Source: Aurifilum marmelostoma (taxonomy: Eukaryota; Ascomycota; Sordariomycetes; Diaporthales; Cryphonectriaceae). From it: 64,000 nt of DNA. The translations under genes were made by a program, and so were the position numbers. The notes below the pieces were generated by a model. The model searched no databases, was not told the DNA's origin, and was given only the letters and a program-made list of their open reading frames with translations. Below, in pieces: positions 55,680-64,000 of this stretch (positions within the stretch are counted from its first letter, which is position 1; each line of letters opens with the position of its first letter). The DNA lies in contig JAMXSV010000006.1 of the NCBI GenBank assembly GCA_027559495.1, positions 1,488,001 to 1,552,000 on the forward strand. Reading direction: 5' to 3'.

Positions 55680-56345
55680 ATGTCGTCCACCAAGAAGACC
55701 ACCAAGCCCGGCCGCTCCGCCATCCAGGACGTGGTCGCCCGCGAGTACACCATCCACCTCCACAAGAGGGTACGTTTTGCCCGGTTCAACGAGCCTCAAA
55801 ATCCGCGGCGCCATCGTGGACACCCGATTGAGAATCACGACGAGGTTCTGGGAAAAAGTTGAAATGCTGACGGATTGATTTTTGAATAGCTGCACGGTGT
55901 CACCTTCAAGAAGAGAGCCCCCCGCGCCATCAAGGAGATCAAGGACTTCGCCACCAAGTCGATGGTATGCATTTGACCACTTCCTTCCCCGCGATCGACC
56001 AACCGAAAATCACACCAGCTCCCCCCGCGGCCGAACATTGCGAACATCGCCAACGTGAAGCCAAGGAAGGGATGGGACACGGGAATCACGATCGCATGGA
56101 AATTTGTCAGGAACAGGCGCTGACTAGAACTTAATCTACAGGGCACCTCCGATGTCCGCCTCGACCCCCAGCTGAACAAGAAGGTGTGGGAGCAGGGTGT
56201 CAAGGGCTGCCCTTACAGACTCCGTGTCCGCATTTCCCGGCGCAGAAACGATGAGGAGGGTGCCAAGGAGAAGCTGTACAGCTACGTCCAGGCCGTCAAC
56301 GTCAAGAACCCCAAGGGCCTGGTCACCCAGGTCGTTGAGGAGTAA
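55680..56345 (+). CDS. RPL31: 60S ribosomal protein L31 (eL31)
   Basis: Large-subunit ribosomal protein near the peptide exit tunnel. Three exons, 55680-55769, 55890-55964 and 56142-56345, phase 0 throughout, give 122 residues. Conserved reading: SAIQDVVAREYTIHLHKR, LHGVTFKKRAPRAIKEIKDF, then DVRLDPQLNKKVWEQGVKGC and PYRLRVRISRRRNDEEGAKE. Length matches eukaryotic eL31. The gene is small with introns near its 5' end, as usual for ribosomal protein genes. It converges on the E2 gene. Confidence 0.97.
55770..55889 (+). other. RPL31 intron 1
   Basis: GTACGT donor, GCTGACGG branch site near 55866, TGAATAG acceptor; 120 nt, phase 0. Confidence 0.92.
55965..56141 (+). other. RPL31 intron 2
   Basis: GTATGC donor, CGCTGACTAG branch site near 56118, ATCTACAG acceptor; 177 nt, phase 0. 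Confidence 0.92.
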
Positions 56346-57074
56346 ACGCTTTTTTCTGATGATGATGGGCGCGTTGCATGATGGGTGCCCTGCTGGGCTG
56401 GCACGCGGCTATGTGCTGCGGTGACTATTCCCTACGGGCAAAATGACGGGACGGCAATCCTTTGGTGTTTTTCTTGAGGGTGTGAGGGTCGGTCGATGAC
56501 ACTCAAAACTGGTTCCCTTGTCTGGTCATGGCGGCTATTGGGCTTTCCGGAGTTTTTTTCGACGGCGTCTAGCTTCGCATTACCGAGACCACAGGTCATA
56601 TGAGGAAGCAGCAAAAAATGGGAAAAAGAACATTCAAGACAAAATCGAACCATATGCCTCGAAGTTTGGCCGCTGTCCTGTCTCCCGAGGCAACATCGCA
56701 CTCGCTTCCCCCATAAAGACCGCCACCGATCCAGAGGAGAGGGGAGGCCTAATACCTTTCTATGGTACATTCTCGTGTAGAATACACTAGAGGTCATGAT
56801 GCCGAAAAGAACCCAAGGCTTATGTGCAATTTTGCAGGAAACAACAATAATCTGCCTATGCTTGATGATTGGTGAAACTAAGCGAGAAGACATCTCTGTG
56901 TCCCTCTGCCCCTATTCTCAAATACCCGAAAATGCAGTAGTGCCGGTCCCCTTTCTTCTTCGTCAACCCAATAGTGTCCTACTCTGGAAGTGCATTATGA
57001 TCGTTCTACGCGTTGACTCCATGCTCCCATATGATAAAATGCAGTCAAATCCCCAACAGCCAGGGATACATCAC
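56346..57074. other. Convergent 3' region, RPL31 and E2 gene
   Basis: 730 bp of 3' flank, no gene seen. Confidence 0.6.
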
Positions 57075-57821
57075 TTATTCGTCGTCGATATCCTTGTGAC
57101 GAGCCAATACCTTGCGCTTGAACTCCTCAGGGTCCTTGTCCCAGAGCTCGGCAGCCTCAGCATTCAGCGGCGAGTCACTGCAGTGTCACCGTGTCAGCCA
57201 TCATTGTACATACGCACTTTTCCCTACTTTCTCTCTTGGACTTTCCTCTCCCAACAGTGACCCTTCTCCGGGGGAGGGGGTTCTTTCTGCTTACTTGTTC
57301 GGCTCTCCCAGCAGACTCTGTAGGCTCAGCAGCACAGTGCGGATGTTGTAGGCCGCAGACCACTTAGATTTGAGGATGTCCAGACAGATCCGGCCAGAGA
57401 AGTCGACGTTGGGGTGGTAAATCGGGGTGCGGAACAGCACCTCAGGTGGCTTGTAGGGATAGTCGGAGGGGAAGTTAAACGTCAACTTGAAGATCAGCCC
57501 GGCGTAGGGCGTGTCGTCGACGCCGTTAATTGTCGCGTGCCACTTGGTCAGGTCGCCGTCGGCCGAAGGAAAAGCGGAGATGCCGGGTGCGGGCGAGGTC
57601 ATGAGCTGCATCAGCTCGGTCTGGAGTCTGTCGCTCGGAGAGAGTAGATGATGGTCAGCAGGTGATTCTCGGGGGAGGGCATCATGGTCTCTCGGTTGGA
57701 TACATCGTCAAGTCTCCCGTACGCTCCAGGGATGGATGACTTACCTCTTGGTGACATTTGCGGAATCGGCGGCCTTCCTAGAACCGCCAAGAGGTGCACC
57801 AGCTGCCTGAGGGCCCTCCAT
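57075..57821 (-). CDS. UBC11: Ubiquitin-conjugating enzyme E2, Ubc11/UBE2C type
   Basis: E2 enzyme that, in the UBE2C family, works with the anaphase-promoting complex to ubiquitinate cyclin B and securin. Three exons, 57821-57745, 57627-57295 and 57177-57075, give 170 residues. The UBC fold reads LQTELMQLMTSPAPGISAFP, then FKLTFNFPSDYPYKPPEVLF, the HPN motif in TPIYHPNVDFSGR, and the active-site Cys in RICLDILKSKW. The TVLLSLQSLLGEPNNDSPLN segment and a short C-terminal tail complete it. The Ala/Gly-rich 25-residue N-terminal extension with SPAPGISAFP matches the E2-C subfamily over UbcD1/Ubc4. Divergent from CHK1. Confidence 0.9.
57178..57294 (-). other. UBC11 intron 2
   Basis: Minus-strand GTAAGC donor at 57294 and GACACTGCAG acceptor at 57178, phase 2. 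The join reads GEPNNDSPLN. Confidence 0.92.
57628..57744 (-). other. UBC11 intron 1
   Basis: Minus-strand GTAAGT donor at 57744 and GAGCGACAG acceptor at 57628, phase 2. The join reads TKRLQTEL. Confidence 0.9.
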
Positions 57822-58695
57822 TATGTGCTTAAATCACGGGGGAGTGAATGCCTGGATTGAGATACAGCCTTCGACAGAAGAACCGTAATTCGAGAGCAGA
57901 AGAGTTCAGCACGAAAAGGGTTGCGGGCTGGATGCCAATTCCAAGCCGACCGACACAACCTATGTCAGGTCTATATTTGATTCCAGGAGAGAACAGCCGA
58001 GAACTCCTGGGCAGGAGGGAGGGAGTTAAGACGTATTGAGTCCCAGATATTGTGCTATGCCGTTTGTAAGGAGAGGCTGGTGGACAAAAAGTCGACAAGA
58101 GGAAAAAAACGAGGCTGGTCGTTAGGCAAGTAGGTCTCACTGAGGACCCCTGCGCGGCGGCTCAAGCTGTGCTTCTGAAGGTCGATTGTTTACTGCACGA
58201 TCTGCTGCGGGGGTCGCCCCACTTGGCTCCCAGCAACCGCCTGCGTCCTTCCACAGCAGTGGGCTAGCGGCCCTTGCTTGCCCCCACTGGACCTTGCCTG
58301 CAGCCAGCAGCGTTGCTCAGTCAATCGACGCGGCTGGGGCTTTACAGCGTCTCTCTGAGACAAACAAAGAAGGCCCCCACCAATTTTTCAACCACCCGGT
58401 TCAGACGACAAGAGGGACTTTCCAGCCAGACGAGCGTCACGCGACTCAATTTACGCGAACCGAACGCGAACTTCTGCTCTTGTGATACATTTTTTAAGGA
58501 CTCACGTTGATCTCCTGAGTTCTCCAATAAAGGGAACTGAGACCCCAAAAATATCGCTTCTTTTTTGTGTCATCGGATGTTCTCCAGCCTCGTTCCGTGT
58601 TGATTTGGGTGTGCACCCTAGTCTCACTTCACTTACACACGCGGGTCCTGGACTCGACTTGTCGGGTGGGAGGATTGATTGGTTTCTAGACCAAC
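57822..58695. other. Divergent promoter region UBC11/CHK1
   Basis: 874 bp between start codons with no gene. Holds the ACGCGA cluster listed separately. Confidence 0.65.
58439..58469. promoter_or_regulatory. Cluster of three ACGCGA boxes (MCB-like)
   Basis: ACGCGA occurs at 58439-58444, 58453-58458 and 58464-58469, all in the same orientation. The last two bases of the third copy lead into GAACTT. ACGCG is the core of the MluI cell-cycle box bound by MBF/Swi6-type factors in fungi. The cluster is 227 bp before the CHK1 start and about 620 bp before the UBC11 start. Regulation is inferred, not shown. Confidence 0.5.
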
Positions 58696-60377
58696 ATGCA
58701 ACACTCTCAGCTGGATCCTCTACCAAACGACCTACCCTTCAGGGTAGTGTCCAAGACCATTGGTAGAGGGGCCTACGCATCGTGAGGCCCAGATTTTCCC
58801 TCGCGGTCCTCTCAGAGGTTCATGCATACTAATGCGGACCCACAGGATCCGGAAGGCCATTCCCCTAGATGCCCACACACCAGTCTTTGCAGTCAAGTTC
58901 ATACACAAAGGCTATGCCATCAAGAACGGCAGGATATCAGCAAAGCAGATCTCCATGGAGGTTTCCCTCCACTCACATATCGGTCAGCATCCCAACGTCA
59001 TTGAGTGGTTTGCCACCGGCGAGGATGCCATATGGCGGTGGATCGCCATGGAGTATGCTGAGGGGGGGTGACCTGTTCGACAAGATTGAAGCGGACAAGG
59101 GCGTGGCCGAGGACATCGCCCATCTGTACTTCCTGCAGCTCATCAGTGGCGTCAGTTTTATGCACTCCAAAGGCGTTGCGCACCGAGACCTGAAGCCGGA
59201 GAACATCCTGCTCAACGAGAGTGGCAACCTGAAGATCGCAGACTTTGGGATGGCGACTCTCTTCCAGTACAAGGGACAGATGAAGATGAGCACGACAATG
59301 TGTGGCAGTCCGCCCTATATCGCTCCAGAGGTACTCCGCTGCGCTACAGGAGACAAGTCCATGAAGTACAGAGCAGATCTCGTGGACATATGGTCGTGCG
59401 GGGTCATCTTGTTCGTCCTGCTGGTCGGGAACACGCCGTGGGAGGAGCCTACAGAAAAGAAATGGGAATGGCGTGAGTATCTCCGGACGAACGGCCGGAG
59501 CACCGACGAGTTATGGGACGGGGTGCCTCCAGAGGCTCTGTCTCTGCTGCGAGGCATGATGAACGTTGATGTGAACAAGCGCTTTTCATTCACGCAGATA
59601 CGGCAGCATCCATGGTACACGCGTCACAATCCGCTCCTCACCTCAGATGGAAAGATTCTAGACCCTATACAGCTCGCCACACAGATGCTCGCCAACCTCC
59701 GCATAGACCTCACGCAAGAACCCTCGCCCTCTCAGCGGTCCGACGTGATGGATCTCGACTCGCAGCCCCCCACATCCTCAAGTCCCTCGAGAATCTCCGC
59801 CACTCAGCCCGTGAACCCGATCAGCGACGTCGCCTTCGACTGGGAGCGCCCCTCCATGCAATCGATCGGCGCCATGTCGTCGACGCAGCCCGTCGCAGGC
59901 ATCGACCTCTCCGCCGCCGCCGGACGGCCAATCCACGCACTCGACTTGCTCGCCGACGAGCCCACCATGAGCCAGTTCTCGCAAGCGCCTGGTGTGCCCC
60001 TCAGCCTGACGCAGCATGCAAGACGATTTAGGGACATTGTGCCGTCGTACAGCCTGACGCGGTTCTACTCCCACGTCCCACCACAGCTGCTGGTGCAGAT
60101 GCTTAGCGACGCCCTGCACCAGCTCAACGTTCCCCTCCAGCCGCCCGCCGTCAAGCTGGACGCGGACCACGTTAGCACGCTGCGGGTCAAGACGGCGGAC
60201 GGCCGTGGCCAGAGTCTGCACGGCGAGATCATGGTAGACAAGTATGTGCTCCCAGATGGGTCTGCCGAGGTTCTGGAGGTGCGATTCGTCAAGATCAAGG
60301 GGGACCCGCTGGAGTGGCGGCGGTTCTTCAAGAAGGTGGCCCTGTTGTGCAAGGACGGCATCTACAAGGATGTGTAA
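58696..60377 (+). CDS. CHK1: DNA-damage checkpoint kinase Chk1
   Basis: Ser/Thr kinase acting below ATR/Rad3 to delay the cell cycle after DNA damage. Exon 1 (58696-58781) carries the Gly-rich loop KTIGRGAYAS. Exon 2 begins IRKAIPLDAHTPVFAVKFIH with the ATP-binding Lys. Catalytic motifs follow: HRDLKPENILLN at about residue 141, ADFGMATLF and CGSPPYIAPEVL. The kinase ends with NVDVNKRFSFTQIRQHPWYT. The C-terminal regulatory part has SQPP and TQ sites and ends with a KA1-like fold (TRFYSHVPPQLLVQMLSDAL, KIKGDPLEWRRFFKKVALLC). The frame breaks at a 7-G run (59062-59068). Dropping one G restores EYAEGGDLFDKIE and gives 538 residues. The C-terminal SPT/SQ region fits Chk1 over other CAMK kinases. 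Confidence 0.94.
58782..58845 (+). other. CHK1 intron
   Basis: GTGAGG donor, ATACTAATG branch site near 58827, CCCACAG acceptor; 64 nt, phase 2. Confidence 0.9.
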
Positions 60378-60727
60378 TCAGTCGCACTTTTTCGGCGTTC
60401 CAAAGAGAGTCGCATTAGAATGCATTCATGATTTGATGGTCAGCATGATTAGATGGGTTGGTAGGTAATTAGTTGGACGTTTAGATAATTGCATGATGCG
60501 ATGAACGAGGTAATTATGATTATTCCTGACCTCACGTCTTGTGACATGGCCTTTGATCATATGGGATGCTTCTTACCAACTCATTTCACTGTATTGTAAA
60601 TTCGAAAAGTGAGTTTAGAGACAGCATAACAACATACAAGCATCTAGATGTAACCGATCCACTCCTGGCGTTTCAAAGACTTGATGCATATATATTCTTG
60701 ATTTATCCAGTACTTTAGCTGAATAAT
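60378..60727. other. Convergent 3' region, CHK1 and glycosyltransferase
   Basis: 350 bp, AT-rich, no gene. Confidence 0.65.
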
Positions 60728-61894
60728 CTAAAGCTGTAAAGGCAGTATTCCGTCCCCTTCATCAATGAACCCTTCCTTAATCCCCTGCATCACAAGCGGC
60801 CAAGCAGCCAAAGCATAATTCGACCTTCTCCCCAAAATATAAAGAACCGTAATCCCTTCGGACCGCGGAAGATGCATCCCCACGGGCCTGGGCGCATGTA
60901 GAAAGTACGTCTGACTGAAATCCACCTCCCAATCCGCCCCTTTAGCCCTGTGATTCCACCTGTCCAGCGCATCGAGCGTGGCGACGTTGGCCTGCTGACC
61001 CAGCGTGACCAGCTTCTCGCCAGACCTTCTCTCAGACAACAGGTCATAGGCGCTGTCGTGCGACGAATTCGTGGACGCGATGGCCTTGGAGTCCAGGATG
61101 AGCACCTCGCCGGGTACGTAGGCGATTCTCTCCGCGATGGCCGTGAGCAGGCATGTGCTGTGCGCCTGCCGGTCCGCGGTGAAGACGACGGGCGTTTCTT
61201 GGATCATCAGCTCCACGAGGGCGGCATCTCTTTTGGCCATGATGCAGCCGTTGTTGATGTTGCCATCGGCCTGTCGTCCGACGATGGCGGCGAATCCGGC
61301 GCGCAGGAGAGGCACGGGGGAGCGTAGTGTGAGGACGTCCCAGTCGAGGTATACTCCGCCGTGTATCGCCATCTGCTCCATACGTATGAAATCAGACCTT
61401 TGTCGGACGTGGTCGAAAGGCTGTTTGTTGGCGGCTGAGCTGGGGGCAGTGATGTGATTTATCTCGACCGTGTCCGACAACATGGTGAGGATCTTGCGTG
61501 TCCATGCTGAGCCGTGTCTGATGGCTTGATCTATATCGCTCTGGCTGTAGTCTGTGTGGATAAAGATTGTAGATGGTTGAATGAATTTATAGGCTGAGTA
61601 GATGCAGAGGAAAGACTGGAATGAGAACTCTAGTTCCCTGGTCTCCTCGTCGTCTGGGTTTAGTGCAACGAGGTGGACTATGCGGGGGATCTCATCGCTG
61701 TGGACAGTGTGCTCTCTGGTTGGGTCGAGGACTCTCCCGAGGGTTGTCCTGTGACAAGATGGTAGGCAGCCCACCAAGAAGAGCAGTGCCAGTGTGCTGA
61801 AGAGAGCCACATGCTTTCGAACTGACATTTGTTGAACGCGGGAGCTGGGGCATTTCGATGAAGCAAAGGGTTCATGTAGATGCTGCCAATCCAT
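60728..61894 (-). CDS. Type II membrane glycosyltransferase with DXD motif
   Basis: Predicted Golgi glycosyltransferase of the Gly_transf_sug / Och1-like group that uses nucleotide sugar. ATG 61894 gives 388 residues in one exon. A second ATG (MSVRKHV, residue 24) would remove 23 residues. The N-terminal signal-anchor is HVALFSTLALLFLVGCLPSC. The lumenal domain opens with IPRIVHLVALNPDDE, then a HVRQRSDFIRMEQMAIHGGV block leading into YLDWDVLTLRSPVPLL, which contains the DXD metal/sugar site. Later NGCIMAKRDAALVELMI and HAPRPVGMHLP segments resemble fungal relatives. Acceptor and product are unknown. The protein is shorter than Och1 and closer to the small DXD families found in several copies in filamentous fungi. 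Confidence 0.82.
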   Translation of the reverse strand: MDWQHLHEPFASSKCPSSRVQQMSVRKHVALFSTLALLFLVGCLPSCHRTTLGRVLDPTREHTVHSDEIPRIVHLVALNPDDEETRELEFSFQSFLCIYSAYKFIQPSTIFIHTDYSQSDIDQAIRHGSAWTRKILTMLSDTVEINHITAPSSAANKQPFDHVRQRSDFIRMEQMAIHGGVYLDWDVLTLRSPVPLLRAGFAAIVGRQADGNINNGCIMAKRDAALVELMIQETPVVFTADRQAHSTCLLTAIAERIAYVPGEVLILDSKAIASTNSSHDSAYDLLSERRSGEKLVTLGQQANVATLDALDRWNHRAKGADWEVDFSQTYFLHAPRPVGMHLPRSEGITVLYILGRRSNYALAAWPLVMQGIKEGFIDEGDGILPLQL

Positions 61895-64000
61895 GTGCGT
61901 TGCGGGGAGATTAGTGACTGATCAGGGCACATCTGATATCGTGCAATGAAACAGGACATGTTGAAGGTAAACAAGAAAGGATCGCGCAAGATGAATCATC
62001 CGATTAGGGTACGCCCATCCCTTACCGAGGGTTGGACTATTGGAATGCGGGTGTCTTGGATCAATTCGTCCGAAAAACGAGGCAAGAGTCCCCAGATCAC
62101 AGAAGAAATAGCCAGGGCAGACTGTTTCTGCGATGGCATCGAGAGGCACCTCGAATATTAAGCTCAAGTGACCACCTGGGCACTCACAGCTCATGACACT
62201 GCTCACGACCAGAGACGGCCTGGTGCATATCCATGATCGTTGAAAAGACGAATCTGGTGTCTCTTGTGAGCAGAAAATAATGATCTTTGACGAATGATAT
62301 GCATTGATGGTTAATGTTCATGTGCTTTGAAACTCATAATAAATCTCATGAGTGAGAAAATGAGGTGTATATAGTCGGCGTGCTGCGTTGAAGCCTATCA
62401 TCCAGCCGACTGAATTCCCACCAGGGTCGGCTCCCTTAACAGCAACAGCAATCATCAACGCACTTGATGCAAGCCTCGCAACACTCGCAACAGATGAAGC
62501 AGGCGCAGCTAGATTGTTTCAAGTCAGTAGGAATAACGAGAGATATGGCCGTTTTGTTTTTCATAAACTCCGTAATCATACGTACAGGTCAACTGACAAG
62601 AGGTCAGTTAGCCCGCTGAAAGTAATGTAGCTGAGTATAATTCACATCGTCATAGAAGCACTCACATATAATACCTCCTCCCCTGAGGCCCAAACGGGAT
62701 TGGATCGATTTGTGCTCAGATGAATCCTACACCAGCAGTCAGTATGCAAGGAGTCATGCCCCAATGTCAGCATCGAGGAGTAAGGAACAGCCAGACGCTA
62801 CCTCCTGCGGTGGCGACGTAGCTGTGGAGCCCATCTCGAAGTCAGCGGCAGGGCGAGGTGCCATCTGCGCCTGTAAGTGGGGTTGCGACTGAACAGGCGA
62901 CATGATTCCGATGGTCTTACGAGAAGATTCTCTGGTCTTTCGGGGGGAGATCGTGAACTTGTTCTCTGGAGAGCGATGCACTCGTGATTCGAGTTCCTAC
63001 CGAAGAAACCCTCCGACACAAAGAGCCGAGACCTTGGAGATATAAGGAAAGCACGCCGAAGGGAGAGTGGTGGTCTAGTCTGATCAACAACGGATATTCG
63101 GCAGTGAACACTGACCAGGGGGGCCAAGACAAAACAAGCTTTCTGTCAACCAAGACACGTGCCAGATCAGAGGTGGTACGCCAACGGCTCCCGGTGCTTA
63201 GCGATGTCCCAGCCAACCTGCCGTGTCTGTCGTCCCACGATCATTGATCTCTGGTAGGCCTGCTCGCCGCATCGCTACGTCATTCAAAGCGATCCAGGTC
63301 GCAGGGCTAGGGTGCAACACCGCGTCTATGAGCGAGGCACATGCTGTGGTGCTCACCGTCGGCCAGGACCCCATCCTCGGCGGGAGCAGTGCATGGTGCG
63401 TGTAACCCCATGGCCGGGCTTGCGAGAGGGGCTGCTGCGGGCGGGCGGGGAAATGGACTGATTCTGAGGATTTATCGGGACCGCGATATTAAAAAGTGAC
63501 AATGAATCCTCGTAAAGAGCGGAAAGCCAGGGTCGGAGGAGACGATGACACGATGATAAGTAGGCACATGATGAGGAATCCGGCCTTCCAATATTCATCT
63601 CCAAGGTTTTGCAGAGCTCATCCACCATATTCCTGGGCAAGACGTTTGTTTGATTAACCAAGGACCACCCACGAAATACATCCAATAAGCCTCATATGCA
63701 CCTCTCGCAATGCTGCATGATCTTTGACAATGCCCCCGCCCCCCTGCTAGGTAAAGTAGTTGCTGGCGGAAGGTTTTCGATTCGCTGTACATCCAAGTCG
63801 ACGGATCTGAGCTAAAACTTGAAACATGTCGCCTATCAAGTACTGTAATTAATGAGAGGCTCTTCCATGTCATGATCACCGCAGTCTGATATTTGACAAC
63901 CATCTGACGTCTTACTCGCAAGCCAAACGGACTTGAAGAAGGAGAAGAACTTAATGTGGTGCATAGTAATCATTTAGTAGATCCCAATTTTCCATGCAGT
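61895..64000. other. Right-end region, no convincing gene
   Basis: 2.1 kb upstream of the glycosyltransferase gene. The longest plus-strand stretch, 62388-62630 (80 codons), contains TATAIINALDASLATLATDE, an Ala/Thr-rich run that looks vaguely protein-like but has no recognisable family. Other open stretches are short, overlapping and basic. The region may hold promoters or a decayed gene. A gene continuing past 64000 cannot be excluded. Confidence 0.5.

Noticed and set aside
12856..59068. Reading the broken genes as pseudogenes
   Set aside because: Breaks fall only in G/C runs, the rest of each gene is conserved, and several of the genes are essential or nearly so in fungi; sequencing error is the simpler cause.
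62388..62630. 80-codon plus-strand frame near the right end
   Set aside because: Ala/Thr-rich, no family, no support from flanks; could be a remnant but cannot be shown.

Overview
The window is nuclear DNA of a filamentous ascomycete. The protein families look most like Sordariomycetes, but the genus cannot be fixed from the sequence alone. Support for this comes from short GT-AG introns (59-178 nt) with CTRAC-like branch points, GC-rich third codon positions, a trifunctional HIS4-type histidine gene, long Mdm12 and Fab1 proteins with low-complexity inserts, and a HET-type fragment at the left edge. I see no transposon, CRISPR array, rRNA or tRNA gene.

Layout from left to right: 5' end of a HET-domain-like gene (-, cut by the edge); 2.2 kb without a gene; lipin/PAH1 phosphatidate phosphatase (+); TAF9 (-) with an in-frame open extension after its stop; HIS4-type trifunctional enzyme (+); GNAT acetyltransferase (+); ankyrin protein with a fungal STAND-type N-terminal region (+); a 1100-residue orphan membrane protein (-); eIF4E (+); ACSF3-like malonyl/acyl-CoA synthetase (-); a 924-residue Ser/Pro-rich orphan (-); FAB1/PIKfyve (+); NOC2 (-); VPS28 (+); MDM12 (-); CCC2-type copper ATPase (-); CSN7 (+); RAX1-like RGS protein (-); RPL31 (+); UBC11/UBE2C-like E2 (-); CHK1 (+); DXD glycosyltransferase (-); then 2.1 kb without a convincing gene.

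This is mostly a housekeeping block. Membrane-lipid and endosome functions recur (lipin, Fab1, Vps28, Mdm12, Ccc2), but I see no operon-like logic. The best regulatory signal is a cluster of three ACGCGA boxes in the divergent promoter between the cell-cycle genes UBC11 and CHK1.

The strongest window-wide pattern is technical. Seven conserved genes each carry one or two one-base frame breaks, nine in all, and every break lies in a G or C run of 5-8 nt (lipin, HIS4, ankyrin gene, CoA synthetase, FAB1, CSN7, CHK1). Correcting each run by one base gives continuous conserved proteins with whole-codon totals, so these are almost certainly base-calling errors and not pseudogenes. I found no clear new biological system. 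The most open biological questions are the TAF9 extension, the ankyrin/STAND-like protein and the two large orphan proteins.
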